Part shown: piece by piece, positions 1 through 7,664 of the stretch
How the letters are laid out: every line of letters starts with the position of its first letter
Numbering within the stretch: the first letter of the stretch is position 1
From: an uncultured Clostridia bacterium
GTDB lineage: Bacteria > Bacillota > Clostridia > Oscillospirales > Acutalibacteraceae
NCBI GenBank assembly: GCA_946410005.1
Contig: CAMJYS010000029.1
Span: forward strand, 1-8,921
Length of the DNA stretch: 8,921 bases
Direction of reading: 5' to 3'
Position numbers and translations under genes: made by a program
Notes under the pieces: generated by a model
What the model was told of the DNA's origin: nothing
Databases searched by the model: none
The model's input: the letters and a program-made list of their open reading frames with translations, nothing else

Positions 1-974
1 GTGCAAGGTCTTTTCGAGGGACAAAAGATGCAGATTTGGTTAATTTTGAAAAAGATTCGGCAAAAATAAAAGGAGATTTCTTTTTTGAGAACCGTAATCA
101 AGAAATAGCAGTATTTTTTGATAAATCTAAACGTAAAATTTTTTTAAATAACGTTGCAAAACCGTATCCGACCGGAATAATAGGTAAATTTCGAGTTGTG
201 TTGTTTTCTCCGATTCAATTGTCGATTATAAGAGGCGGTCCGGATTTCAGAAGACGTTTTATTGATTCCGCAATATGTAAAATATATCCCGGCTTTATGA
301 AAACAATAGTTAAATACAATCAAACTTTACGTCAAAGAAATGCTTATTTAAAAACGCTTAATGTTAGTAAATCATCTGAGCATCTACTTGATATTTGGGA
401 TGAAAAGCTTTCTGATATAGGTGCCGAATTAGTGAAAAAACGATTAGATTATTTAGTTTTACTAAAAGAAGAATTATTTAAAATATACAGCGAAATTTCT
501 AACAAAAGCGAGTTTATGGAAGCCGAATATGTTTCGAGTTTTTTTAAAAATTTGAAAGTCGAATCTTCTTTCGAGGAAATAAAAAATGAAATGAAAGCAA
601 AATTAGAAAAATTCAGAAAATCAGATATAAAAACCGGATTTACAGCTTTTGGTCCGCATAAAGATGAATTGGAAATTTCGATAGATAGAAAAAACGCAAA
701 AAAATTCGCCTCACAAGGTCAGCAACGCTCATTGGCTGTTTGTCTAAAGCTTGCCGAAGCAGCCGTTATGGAAAATATTTTTAATGAGCCTCCCGTAATA
801 ATTTTAGATGATGTTATGAGCGAGCTCGATGATAACAGAAAAAATTACATGATGGAAAAAATTACAAATAAACAAGTTTTTATAACCGATTGCGATAAAT
901 TTATTTCCGAAAAATTAAAAACAGGAACAATTTTCAAAGTGGAAAACGGAGAAATAAAAAGAGATGAAAATTAG
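1..974 (+). CDS. recF: RecF recombination mediator, 5' part missing
   Basis: RecF is an SMC/ABC-like ATPase that binds DNA at gap junctions and, with RecO and RecR, loads RecA at stalled forks and single-strand gaps. The reading frame is already open at the window edge (codons from position 3), and the first visible residues, ARSFRGTKD, match the RecF segment that follows the ATP-binding loop. The Walker A motif therefore lies just outside. Counting the first full codon as 1, 323 residues are visible, out of a usual 360-370. The ABC signature is at 237-243 (SQGQQRS) and Walker B plus D-loop at 264-276 (ILDDVMSELD). A TTG at position 36 is internal and is not the start. Its stop lies 18 bases before remB, in the usual dnaA-dnaN-recF-gyrB order. 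Identification is firm; the N-terminus is lost to the window edge. Confidence 0.96.
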   Translation, partial: ARSFRGTKDADLVNFEKDSAKIKGDFFFENRNQEIAVFFDKSKRKIFLNNVAKPYPTGIIGKFRVVLFSPIQLSIIRGGPDFRRRFIDSAICKIYPGFMKTIVKYNQTLRQRNAYLKTLNVSKSSEHLLDIWDEKLSDIGAELVKKRLDYLVLLKEELFKIYSEISNKSEFMEAEYVSSFFKNLKVESSFEEIKNEMKAKLEKFRKSDIKTGFTAFGPHKDELEISIDRKNAKKFASQGQQRSLAVCLKLAEAAVMENIFNEPPVIILDDVMSELDDNRKNYMMEKITNKQVFITDCDKFISEKLKTGTIFKVENGEIKRDEN

Positions 975-992
975 AATTAAGGAAGTATTTTT

Positions 993-1241
993 GTGTATAT
1001 TAAATTAGATACCAATGCTGTTATCAATTCTAAGGACATAGTAGGAATTTTCGATATAGAAAAGATTACGGTTTTCAAAGTTAACAGAGAATATTTGTCA
1101 ATTAATGAGAAAAGCGGTAAAATAATAAACACAACATCGGAGTTGCCTAAGTCATTCATAGTATGTGAAAAAAACGGTCAAAAACATGTTTATATAAGTA
1201 AATTATTACCGAGAACTATTTTTAAGAGAGGCAATCCGTGA
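993..1241 (+). CDS. remB: RemB-like DNA-binding regulator (DUF370)
   Basis: This 82-residue protein begins MYIKLDTNAVINSKDIVGIFD, with the MYI-L and DIVGIFD pattern of Bacillus subtilis RemB (YaaB), whose gene also sits between recF and gyrB. The related RemA is a ring-forming DNA-binding activator of biofilm matrix genes; RemB is a paralogue with a less defined role, so the function here is by family and synteny. The start is GTG at 993, with AAGGAAG at 979-985 seven bases upstream. The C-terminus (LLPRTIFKRGNP) is basic. It is 18 bases after recF and 36 before the next gene, so it is probably co-transcribed. No signal peptide or membrane segment is visible. It may regulate extracellular matrix genes elsewhere; nothing in the window shows its targets. 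Confidence 0.88.
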   Translation: MYIKLDTNAVINSKDIVGIFDIEKITVFKVNREYLSINEKSGKIINTTSELPKSFIVCEKNGQKHVYISKLLPRTIFKRGNP

Positions 1242-1277
1242 CTTAAAAAAATTGGTTTAAGAGGTGAATTTTCACGA

Positions 1278-1670
1278 ATGTTTAGTTTGCCGATTTGTCC
1301 GCATTGTAAAGAAACCGCTTTGTATACGGAAGCGTTTTTAGCTAAAAACAGAAAAAAATATCGTTGTAAAAATTGCGGAGAAATTGTAAGCGTAATGATT
1401 AAAGAATCGGTTTTTAAGTTTTTGTGGATAATACAGTTATTTGCTATATTGATTTTTATGGCGTCAATTCTTTTTACCGGGAGTATGTGTTTGCTAGGAA
1501 TAATCGCAATAATATTTATATTTATGATTTTTTATATTTTTTCGCCGTTTTTCGTTACATTTTCAAATAGCAGCAGTAAAAAAAGCGGTTTTGCAAGAAG
1601 GAATGTAAAAAGACGATTACAGAAAAAAGAATTTGGAAGAGATACCGAGAAAGAAATATACAGCAATTAA
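1278..1670 (+). CDS. Zinc-ribbon two-helix membrane protein, unknown function
   Basis: I do not recognise a named family for this 130-residue protein. Residues 5-34 form a four-cysteine zinc ribbon (C7-x2-C10 and C30-x2-C33; CPHC and CKNC), probably binding one Zn ion. Two hydrophobic segments follow at about 46-66 and 70-92, separated by a short turn containing C71. The last 35 residues are strongly basic (KKSGFARRNVKRRLQKKEFG). With two membrane passes and positively charged flanks, both the ribbon and the tail would lie in the cytoplasm. The start is ATG at 1278, with GAGGTGA at 1261-1267 unusually far upstream and a small palindrome between. It lies between remB and gyrB, 26 bases before the gyrB start, so it is probably in the same transcript. 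A DNA or protein contact role for the ribbon and basic tail is only a guess. Confidence 0.82.
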   Translation: MFSLPICPHCKETALYTEAFLAKNRKKYRCKNCGEIVSVMIKESVFKFLWIIQLFAILIFMASILFTGSMCLLGIIAIIFIFMIFYIFSPFFVTFSNSSSKKSGFARRNVKRRLQKKEFGRDTEKEIYSN

Positions 1671-1682
1671 AATAAATTTTGT

Positions 1683-1688
1683 GGAGGA
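1683..1688 (+). promoter_or_regulatory. Ribosome binding site that fixes the gyrB start
   Basis: GGAGGA lies eight bases before TTG 1697, which opens the GyrB frame as MESNETNK. The longer open frame begins at TTG 1679, upstream of this site, so it would put the ribosome site inside the coding region. An ATG at 1690 is out of frame, is only one base from the site, and reaches a stop after nine codons (1717-1719). Confidence 0.8.
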
Positions 1689-1696
1689 AATGTATT

Positions 1697-3637
1697 TTGG
1701 AAAGCAACGAAACAAATAAGAACGGTTTAAAGTACGGCGCCGGGGAAATACAGGTTTTGGAAGGTTTAGCTGCGGTAAGAAAACGTCCCGGTATGTATAT
1801 AGGCACAACAGGACCTAAAGGGTTACATCATCTTGTCTATGAAATTGTAGACAACGGAATAGATGAGGCTTTAGCCGGTTTTTGCAATAAGATAGAAGTT
1901 GAACTTTTGCCGGGAAATATTGTGAAAGTAAAAGATAACGGAAGAGGAATTCCGGTAGGAATGCACCCAACAGCAGGTATACCGGCGGTTACCGTTGTAT
2001 TTACTGTTTTACATGCCGGCGGAAAATTCGGCGGAGGAGGCTATAAAGTTTCCGGAGGATTGCACGGCGTAGGCGCATCGGTAGTTAATGCACTTTCAGA
2101 GTGGCTGGAGGTTGAAGTTTGCGACGGAGAAAAAATATACAAACAAACTTTTGAACGTGGAAATATAAAAACCGATTTAGAAGTCATTGGAGAATCTACA
2201 AATCGTGGAACAACAATAACTTTTAAAGCTGACCCTGAAATATTCAAGGAAACTACCGTTTATGATTATGAAGTTTTACAAACAAGACTTCGTGAACAAG
2301 CGTTTTTGAACGCAGGCGTGAGAATAACGTTGAAAGATACAAGAGATTACGAAAATGTTCTCGAAGATGATTTTTGCTATGAGGGCGGTATAAAGAGCTT
2401 TGTTGATTATATTCACAAGAAAAAAGGTCTTTCGGTAATTCATGAAGATATAATCAGTTTTTCGAATAATCTTCCGGACGATTCCGCAAGCGCAGAAGTA
2501 GCGTTCCAATTTAACGACAGCTATAACGAATTGATATTATCGTTTGCAAATAATATTCATACAACCGACGGCGGTACTCATGAAGACGGGTTTAAGCGTG
2601 CTTTTACGAGAGTTATAAACGACTATGCCAGAAAATATAATTTTTTGAAAGAGAACGACAGAAACTTTTCAGGTGAAGACGTAAGAGAAGGGTTGACAGT
2701 TGTTATAAGTGTCAAATTAAAAGAAGCTCAGTTTGAGGGTCAGACAAAAACAAGGCTCGGAAATACTGAAATTCGTGGGCTTGTAGACAGTATAATATCG
2801 GATAAATTTACGACATATCTTGAAGAAAATCCAACAGTCGGTCGAGTAATTGTTGAAAAAGCTTTGTCTGCTTCAAGAGCAAGAGATGCCGCTAAGAAAG
2901 CTCGTGATTTGGTAAGACGCAAGACGGCTATGGAATCCACTTCGTTGCCGGGAAAATTGGCGGATTGTCAATCAAAAAACGCCGAAGAAACAGAAATTTA
3001 CATCGTAGAAGGAGATTCGGCGGGAGGTTCGGCAAAAGGCGGTAGAGACCGTAGATTCCAAGCAATTTTGCCGCTTTGGGGTAAAATGCTTAACGTTGAG
3101 AAAGCAAGACTCGACAAAGTTTACGGTAACGAAAAACTAATGCCTGTTATAACGGCTATGGGTTGCGGAATCGGCGACGATTTCGATATTTCAAAATTAA
3201 GGTATGGAAAAGTTATAATAATGGCGGATGCGGATGTTGACGGTTCGCATATCAGAACGCTACTTTTAACGTTTTTCTTCAGATTTATGAAACCCGTAAT
3301 CGAACAAGGCCATATTTATATCGCTCAGCCACCGCTTTACAGAATTACTAAATCCAAAAAGCATTATTATGCTTATACCGATGAAGAGCGTGATGAGCTT
3401 TTGAAAGAACTCGGTAACGGTACGGAAATTCAGCGCTATAAAGGTCTTGGTGAGATGGACTCGGAACAGCTTTGGGAAACTACAATGAATCCCGAAACAA
3501 GAATTATGTTACGAGTTTCTCTCGAAGATGCCACTGCGGCAGACGAAACATTCACAATTTTAATGGGCGATAAAGTTGAGCCCAGACGTGATTTTATTGA
3601 AAAAAATGCAAAATATGTTCAAAATTTGGATGTATAG
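1697..3637 (+). CDS. gyrB: DNA gyrase subunit B
   Basis: GyrB is the ATPase subunit of the A2B2 gyrase that introduces negative supercoils. Numbering from TTG 1697 gives 646 residues, the usual Gram-positive length. The GHKL ATPase has E49 and N53 in the N-box ([10 protein letters not shown]), then DNGRGIP and a glycine-rich lid at 117-126 (SGGLHGVG). The transducer lysine loop is Q349-T350-K351. The TOPRIM domain has the metal-binding E438 ([12 protein letters not shown]) and D511-x-D513-x-D515 ([10 protein letters not shown]), and the tail contains RYKGLGEMD and RRDFIEKNA. Adjacency to gyrA argues for gyrase rather than ParE. At the position of E. coli K447 (normally Lys or Arg) it has W461. 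Translation starts at TTG; an in-frame upstream TTG at 1679 is rejected for lack of a ribosome site. Probably transcribed with recF, remB and the zinc-ribbon gene. Confidence 0.98.
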   Translation: MESNETNKNGLKYGAGEIQVLEGLAAVRKRPGMYIGTTGPKGLHHLVYEIVDNGIDEALAGFCNKIEVELLPGNIVKVKDNGRGIPVGMHPTAGIPAVTVVFTVLHAGGKFGGGGYKVSGGLHGVGASVVNALSEWLEVEVCDGEKIYKQTFERGNIKTDLEVIGESTNRGTTITFKADPEIFKETTVYDYEVLQTRLREQAFLNAGVRITLKDTRDYENVLEDDFCYEGGIKSFVDYIHKKKGLSVIHEDIISFSNNLPDDSASAEVAFQFNDSYNELILSFANNIHTTDGGTHEDGFKRAFTRVINDYARKYNFLKENDRNFSGEDVREGLTVVISVKLKEAQFEGQTKTRLGNTEIRGLVDSIISDKFTTYLEENPTVGRVIVEKALSASRARDAAKKARDLVRRKTAMESTSLPGKLADCQSKNAEETEIYIVEGDSAGGSAKGGRDRRFQAILPLWGKMLNVEKARLDKVYGNEKLMPVITAMGCGIGDDFDISKLRYGKVIIMADADVDGSHIRTLLLTFFFRFMKPVIEQGHIYIAQPPLYRITKSKKHYYAYTDEERDELLKELGNGTEIQRYKGLGEMDSEQLWETTMNPETRIMLRVSLEDATAADETFTILMGDKVEPRRDFIEKNAKYVQNLDV

Positions 3638-3653
3638 TATAATATGATATAAT
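3626..3653 (+). promoter_or_regulatory. Putative internal promoter before the YcxB-like/gyrA unit
   Basis: A -35-like TTGGAT (3626-3631, inside the last gyrB codons), a 16-base spacer and an extended -10, TGA-TATAAT (3645-3653), point to transcription starting near 3660, about 37 bases before ATG 3697. The -10 is a perfect hexamer with TGn, which compensates for the weak -35. It is one of two overlapping TATAAT copies (the other at 3638-3643). No terminator follows gyrB, so readthrough from upstream is also expected. Confidence 0.45.
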
Positions 3654-3696
3654 TTACTAAAAATAATTAAATTTTTTAAGGAGAAAAGTGATAGAA

Positions 3697-4350
3697 ATGA
3701 AAAGTAAAGATCCATATCCCCCTGCCGATGTCGGCGACAGTAGTAATTTGGCTGAAGATGACATATGTCAGGATGATAATTTTAAATTTAACGAAGATGA
3801 GGCAACTGATTCCGAGATAGTTATTGACGATGAAGCTGAAGAATACGAAGAGGAAACTACGGGAGTCAAGGTTAAATATACGCTTAAAGAGGATGAAATT
3901 GTAAATTTTATAAAAAGTAGTTTTGAATATAAAAAGAACAGCAGTATAAAGAAAAGACACACATTGGCACAAACAATAATTTGTTTGCTCATAGCTTTGG
4001 TTTACTTTGTAACTTTTGCTTCGTATTATTTGTGGTTATTAATATTCCCGATTTGTTTTGTTTTTCTTATATGGACAATTCCGGCTTTAAATTTTAGAAG
4101 GGTTATTGCCGATATTCTCAAAAATAAAGAATTTTCGGTCGAAATTTTTCCGGATAAAATAGATGTGGTTTCAGAACTCGGATCTCGTGAAATTTTGTTG
4201 GATGGATCTTATGAATGTGCTGAATTCGGAAATATGATACTTATATCTTCTAATGGTAGATATGATTTAATAATTCCTATTAGAGCTATTGAACCCGAAT
4301 TCCGAGCAGATGTTCAAGCAATGATTTTTGCAGGTGCGGTACCGAGATAA
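3697..4350 (+). CDS. YcxB-like membrane protein with acidic N-terminal region
   Basis: This 217-residue protein has three parts. Residues 1-53 are low-complexity and strongly acidic (21 Asp/Glu against 3 Lys), probably disordered. Residues 57-90 are a short folded or basic lead (VKVKYTLKEDEIVNFI). Two membrane helices follow at about 91-109 and 112-130, then a soluble domain of about 85 residues including EFSVEIFPDKIDVVS and a C-terminal beta-rich stretch. The two-helix-plus-beta layout with its YTL-E-E lead resembles the poorly characterised YcxB-like family; this is a layout match only. The start is ambiguous: ATG 3697 lies 13 bases after AAGGAG (3678-3683), while GTG 3688 lies only 4 after it. 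ATG is preferred because other genes here also use long spacing. It lies 69 bases upstream of gyrA and is probably co-transcribed with it. Function unknown. Confidence 0.78.
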   Translation: MKSKDPYPPADVGDSSNLAEDDICQDDNFKFNEDEATDSEIVIDDEAEEYEEETTGVKVKYTLKEDEIVNFIKSSFEYKKNSSIKKRHTLAQTIICLLIALVYFVTFASYYLWLLIFPICFVFLIWTIPALNFRRVIADILKNKEFSVEIFPDKIDVVSELGSREILLDGSYECAEFGNMILISSNGRYDLIIPIRAIEPEFRADVQAMIFAGAVPR

Positions 4351-4419
4351 AAATAAAGTTTTCAACAATTTACAAGAAATTTGTTTAAAAAACATCAACT
4401 GTTTTAAGAGAGGTATTCT

Positions 4420-6933
4420 ATGGATAATCACGATGATAAAAATATAGATGAACAAAGTGTATTCGAGCCAAAAGTTATGGACGTTGATATAGAAAAAGAA
4501 ATGAAAAAATCATTTCTTGCATATTCGATGTCGGTAATAGTTTCGAGGGCTCTTCCGGATGTTCGTGACGGTCTTAAACCCGTTCACAGAAGGATTTTAT
4601 ACACAATGTTTGAGGACAATTTAGGACCGGAAAAACCTTACAGAAAATGTGCTAATACCGTCGGCTCGGTTCTCGGTAGATATCATCCGCACGGCGATGC
4701 GTCTGTTTATGACGCTTTGGTAAGATTGGCACAAGATTTTTCGATGAGGTATATGTTGGTAGATGGTCACGGAAACTTCGGTTCTGTTGACGGAGACCCT
4801 CCGGCAGCCTATAGGTATACTGAAGCGAGAATGAGTAAAATAGCGGTAAGAATGCTTACTGATATCGACAAAGATACTGTTGATTTCATTCCGAACTACG
4901 ATGATCGCATGAAAGAGCCCACCGTTTTGCCGACAAGGTTTCCGAACTTGCTCGTTAATGGTTCAACGGGTATAGCGGTTGGTATGGCAACGAATATACC
5001 TCCGCATAATATGAACGAAGTTATTGACGCAATGTGTTGTTTGATAGATAACCCGGAAGCAGAGCTTGCTGATTTAATGGAGCATATTAAAGGGCCTGAT
5101 TTCCCGACAGGTGCGACGATAATGGGGCGTTCAGGCATTAGAGCAGCTTATGCAACAGGTAGAGGAAAAATAATTGTTCGTGCAAAAACTGAGATTATAG
5201 AGGATAAAAATAAGTCTAAAATAATAGTTACAGAGCTTCCGTATCAAGTAAATAAAGCAAGATTAATCGAAAATATTGCCGAAATGGTAAAAGATAAGAG
5301 AATTGAGGGAATTTCGAAAGTCGAGGATCATTCAGACAGAAATGGTATGCATATTGAGATAGACTTAAAAAAAGATGCATCTCCGCAAATCGTTTTAAAT
5401 AAGCTTTTTTCGTATTCTCAGCTTCAGACAACATTTGGGGTTATAATGCTTGCAATTGTTGGCGGAGTGCCGAAAATTTTAACGTTAAAGCAAGTTTTAG
5501 AGGAATATATAAAATTCCAGCTTGAAGTTGTTACAAGGAGAACTATTTTCGATTTAAGAAAAGCAGAAGAGCGTGCACATATTCTTGAAGGATTAAAAAT
5601 AGCGCTCGATTTTATAGACGAAGTAGTTGCGATTTTGCGTTCGTCAAAATCTATTGCCGAAGGAAAACAAAGACTTTCCGAGAGATTCGGACTTGACGAT
5701 ATTCAAACGCAGGCAATAGTACAAATGCCGCTCGGAAGATTAACAGGTCTTGAAAGAACAAAAATCGAAGAAGAATTAAAAGCTTTGGCTGAAAAAATCG
5801 CAGATTTTAAAGATATATTAGCGAATGAATATAGACGTAAAGAGATAGTAAAAGCAGAAGCTTTGGAAGTCAAAAATAAATTTGGTGACGAAAGAAAAAC
5901 AGCTATCGAAAACGTAAGCGGAGAAGTTGATATCGAGGATTTAATTCCGAAAGAAGAGTGCGTCCTTACAATGACGAGATATGGCTATGTAAAACGCCAG
6001 AGTTTAGAGAGCTATAAAACTCAAAGAAGAGGCGGAAGAGGTATATCGGGTCTTGCAAGACGTGACGAAGATGTTGTCAGCGAGATGTTTGTTGCAAATA
6101 CGCATGATTATATATTGTTCTTTACGAATTTCGGTAGGGTTTATAGACTTAAATGCTATGAAATTCATGAAGGTTCAAGAACATCAAAAGGTACAAATAT
6201 AGCTAACTTGTTGCCGGTTGTAACCGAAGAAAGAGTAACATCGATTATAAAAGTCACAGAATTTGAAGAAGATAAATTCTTGATAATGATAACCAAAAAC
6301 GGCGTAATTAAGAGAACGTCTCTGAAATCGTTCGACACAGCAAGAAAAGGCGGACTTATAGCGCTTGATTTAGATGAAGGCGATGAACTTTCGTGGGTAA
6401 GACTTACAGACGGAACCAACGAGATGATAGTTGCAACAAAAAAAGGTAAAGCCATAAGATTTAACGAAACAGACGTAAGAGCAGTCGGCAGAAGTGCAAG
6501 AGGCGTAAGAGCGCTTAGACTTAAAGACGACGATGCGGTTGTAGGCATGATAATCGTTAGAGATGATAAATTAGTGCTTACTGTTTCAGAAACGGGTTAT
6601 GGCAGACTTTCTAGCATAGAAGATTATAGAATTCAATCTCGTGGCGGACAAGGCGTAATAAATTATCATACTGAAAAATATGGTGATGTTGCCGCACTTA
6701 ACAGCGTTAGTCCGGAAGAAGATATAATTTTGATTTCCGATAATGGTATTATAATCAGGATAGAAGCCGATACCGTAAGACAGTGCGCAAGACCGTCAAA
6801 AGGCGTGAAAGTTATGAGACTCGTCGGAGATAGTAAGGTTGTAGCCGTTGCATGTGTCCCAAGAGAAGAAAAAGACGACGAAGATTCAGAGAATCCGGAA
6901 GAAACTCAAGACCCCGAAACAATCGAAGAATAA
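4420..6933 (+). CDS. gyrA: DNA gyrase subunit A
   Basis: GyrA is the cleavage and DNA-wrapping subunit of gyrase. The winged-helix region carries the catalytic R132-Y133 ([10 protein letters not shown]); Y133 forms the phosphotyrosyl link to DNA. The quinolone-binding helix reads [12 protein letters not shown] (88-99), with Ala94 where E. coli has Ser83 and Asp98 matching Asp87. The coiled-coil gate (about 365-490) is followed by a six-bladed wrapping domain from about 510. It includes the GyrA-box at 535-541 (QRRGGRG, with Arg for the usual Lys) and a second box-like QSRGGQG, which together exclude ParC. Residues 816-837 are an acidic tail (13 Asp/Glu in 22). At 837 residues, length is typical. 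ATG 4420 follows GAGAGG (4408-4413) at six bases. Partner of the upstream gyrB; likely co-transcribed with the YcxB-like gene. Confidence 0.98.
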   Translation: MDNHDDKNIDEQSVFEPKVMDVDIEKEMKKSFLAYSMSVIVSRALPDVRDGLKPVHRRILYTMFEDNLGPEKPYRKCANTVGSVLGRYHPHGDASVYDALVRLAQDFSMRYMLVDGHGNFGSVDGDPPAAYRYTEARMSKIAVRMLTDIDKDTVDFIPNYDDRMKEPTVLPTRFPNLLVNGSTGIAVGMATNIPPHNMNEVIDAMCCLIDNPEAELADLMEHIKGPDFPTGATIMGRSGIRAAYATGRGKIIVRAKTEIIEDKNKSKIIVTELPYQVNKARLIENIAEMVKDKRIEGISKVEDHSDRNGMHIEIDLKKDASPQIVLNKLFSYSQLQTTFGVIMLAIVGGVPKILTLKQVLEEYIKFQLEVVTRRTIFDLRKAEERAHILEGLKIALDFIDEVVAILRSSKSIAEGKQRLSERFGLDDIQTQAIVQMPLGRLTGLERTKIEEELKALAEKIADFKDILANEYRRKEIVKAEALEVKNKFGDERKTAIENVSGEVDIEDLIPKEECVLTMTRYGYVKRQSLESYKTQRRGGRGISGLARRDEDVVSEMFVANTHDYILFFTNFGRVYRLKCYEIHEGSRTSKGTNIANLLPVVTEERVTSIIKVTEFEEDKFLIMITKNGVIKRTSLKSFDTARKGGLIALDLDEGDELSWVRLTDGTNEMIVATKKGKAIRFNETDVRAVGRSARGVRALRLKDDDAVVGMIIVRDDKLVLTVSETGYGRLSSIEDYRIQSRGGQGVINYHTEKYGDVAALNSVSPEEDIILISDNGIIIRIEADTVRQCARPSKGVKVMRLVGDSKVVAVACVPREEKDDEDSENPEETQDPETIEE

Positions 6934-6939
6934 AGAAAA

Positions 6940-6967
6940 ATCCCTGTTAACATAATTTAACAGGGAT
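6940..6967. terminator. Hairpin terminator shared by gyrA and the convergent gene
   Basis: A perfect 11-base inverted repeat (6940-6950 pairing with 6957-6967) with a six-base loop starts six bases after the gyrA stop codon. Read on the minus strand, the stem is followed at once by TTTTTCTTTA, a canonical intrinsic terminator for the gene at 7011-7577. Read on the plus strand, the T-rich stretch (6981-6990) begins 13 bases after the stem, so termination of gyrA transcripts here is probably weaker, or the hairpin serves mainly to protect the 3' end. Confidence 0.8.
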
Positions 6968-7010
6968 GATTTCATAATTGTTTTTATTTTAACTAATAGG
7001 ATGATTTTAA

Positions 7011-7577
7011 TTAATAAGTTGGGTGACTGTATTCCGGTGTATAATTCGGCATATATTGGTTTGCGTACGTATACGTCGGAATATTGTTGTTTTGAGTAGC
7101 ACGTGTATAAATCGGTGTGGTATTGGTATCTTTTTTTTCTTTTGCTTGATTATTTTTTTCTTTTTCTTGTGAAAGTTTTGCTCTTAATCTCATGTTTTCT
7201 AAATGTAATGATGAATTTTCAGATCTCAATCTGCTATTTTCCTTTTCATACTTTTTAGTTACATCTAAAAATTCAGAAACCAAGCGATGATAGACAGAAG
7301 ATGTTACGTTTTCAAAGTTTTCGTTTGTAATTTTATTTCCTCTGAAACATTCTAAGTATAAATCTGTGATTTTTTCTGCGGAACCTTGACTTATATTTCT
7401 GCCTTTGAAATCATAGTGGTCCAAAAGAATATTGTTATGCACCCAATTTACTCCCGCTTCTGCGTATTGTTCTTTTGTGTATTTGTCTGACCCGAGAAAA
7501 AACGCCGAGCTTGTAGAAATCAACGTCGGTATTATTGCTAGTGCTAATAAACCGGCTTTTTTCAATTTTGTAAACAT
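7011..7577 (-). CDS. Secreted coiled-coil protein with Tyr/Pro-rich tail, unknown function
   Basis: I do not recognise this 188-residue protein. It has a clear Sec signal peptide: MFTKLKK, a hydrophobic core at 8-20, and a cleavage site after STSSA (residue 25). There is no lipobox cysteine and no later membrane segment or cell-wall sorting motif. Residues 30-100 look like a small helical domain with a single Cys (C77). Residues 100-149 form a charged coiled coil containing three exact heptads ENxxLxx (113-133), with Leu at 117, 124 and 131 and Asn at 114, 121 and 128. The tail (155-188) is rich in Tyr, Pro, Thr and Asn, with P-x-Y and N-x-Y units (PTYTYANQYMPNY). ATG 7577 follows AAGGAG (7587-7592 on this strand) at good spacing. 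It has its own promoter and terminator, so it is monocistronic. It may be an extracellular structural or adhesive protein; this is inference. Confidence 0.85.
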   Translation of the reverse strand: MFTKLKKAGLLALAIIPTLISTSSAFFLGSDKYTKEQYAEAGVNWVHNNILLDHYDFKGRNISQGSAEKITDLYLECFRGNKITNENFENVTSSVYHRLVSEFLDVTKKYEKENSRLRSENSSLHLENMRLRAKLSQEKEKNNQAKEKKDTNTTPIYTRATQNNNIPTYTYANQYMPNYTPEYSHPTY

Positions 7578-7617
7578 GATTTACAACTCCTTGCTATAAT
7601 TTTTAAACTCAATTTAA

Positions 7618-7646
7618 ATTTTATCATAATTATGTGAAAATGTCAA
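7618..7646 (-). promoter_or_regulatory. Promoter of the secreted coiled-coil gene
   Basis: On the minus strand, TTGACA (7641-7646), a 17-base spacer and TAAAAT (7618-7623) form a near-perfect housekeeping sigma promoter, with TGA directly before the -10 (extended -10). Transcription would start near 7611, giving a leader of about 34 bases that holds the ribosome site. It lies just downstream of the tRNA terminator, so the gene does not depend on readthrough from the tRNA. Confidence 0.75.
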
Positions 7647-7664
7647 ATATATTATATAAGCAAT

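Noticed and set aside
36..38. TTG 36 as the recF start
   Set aside because: The same frame is open to the window edge and the upstream residues match RecF, so the gene is simply cut off.
1690..1719. Nine-codon ATG frame overlapping the gyrB start, as a leader peptide
   Set aside because: The ribosome site is only one or two bases from this ATG, far too close for efficient initiation, and the same site is ideally placed for TTG 1697.
4387..4407. A/T hairpin (AAAACA / TGTTTT) before the gyrA ribosome site, as a terminator or attenuator
   Set aside because: The stem is six weak pairs and has no following T-run; such structures are common in AT-rich gaps.
6165..6548. Long minus-strand open frame opposite gyrA
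   Set aside because: It is a shadow of the gyrA C-terminal domain, with no ribosome site and low-complexity Ser/Leu/Thr composition.
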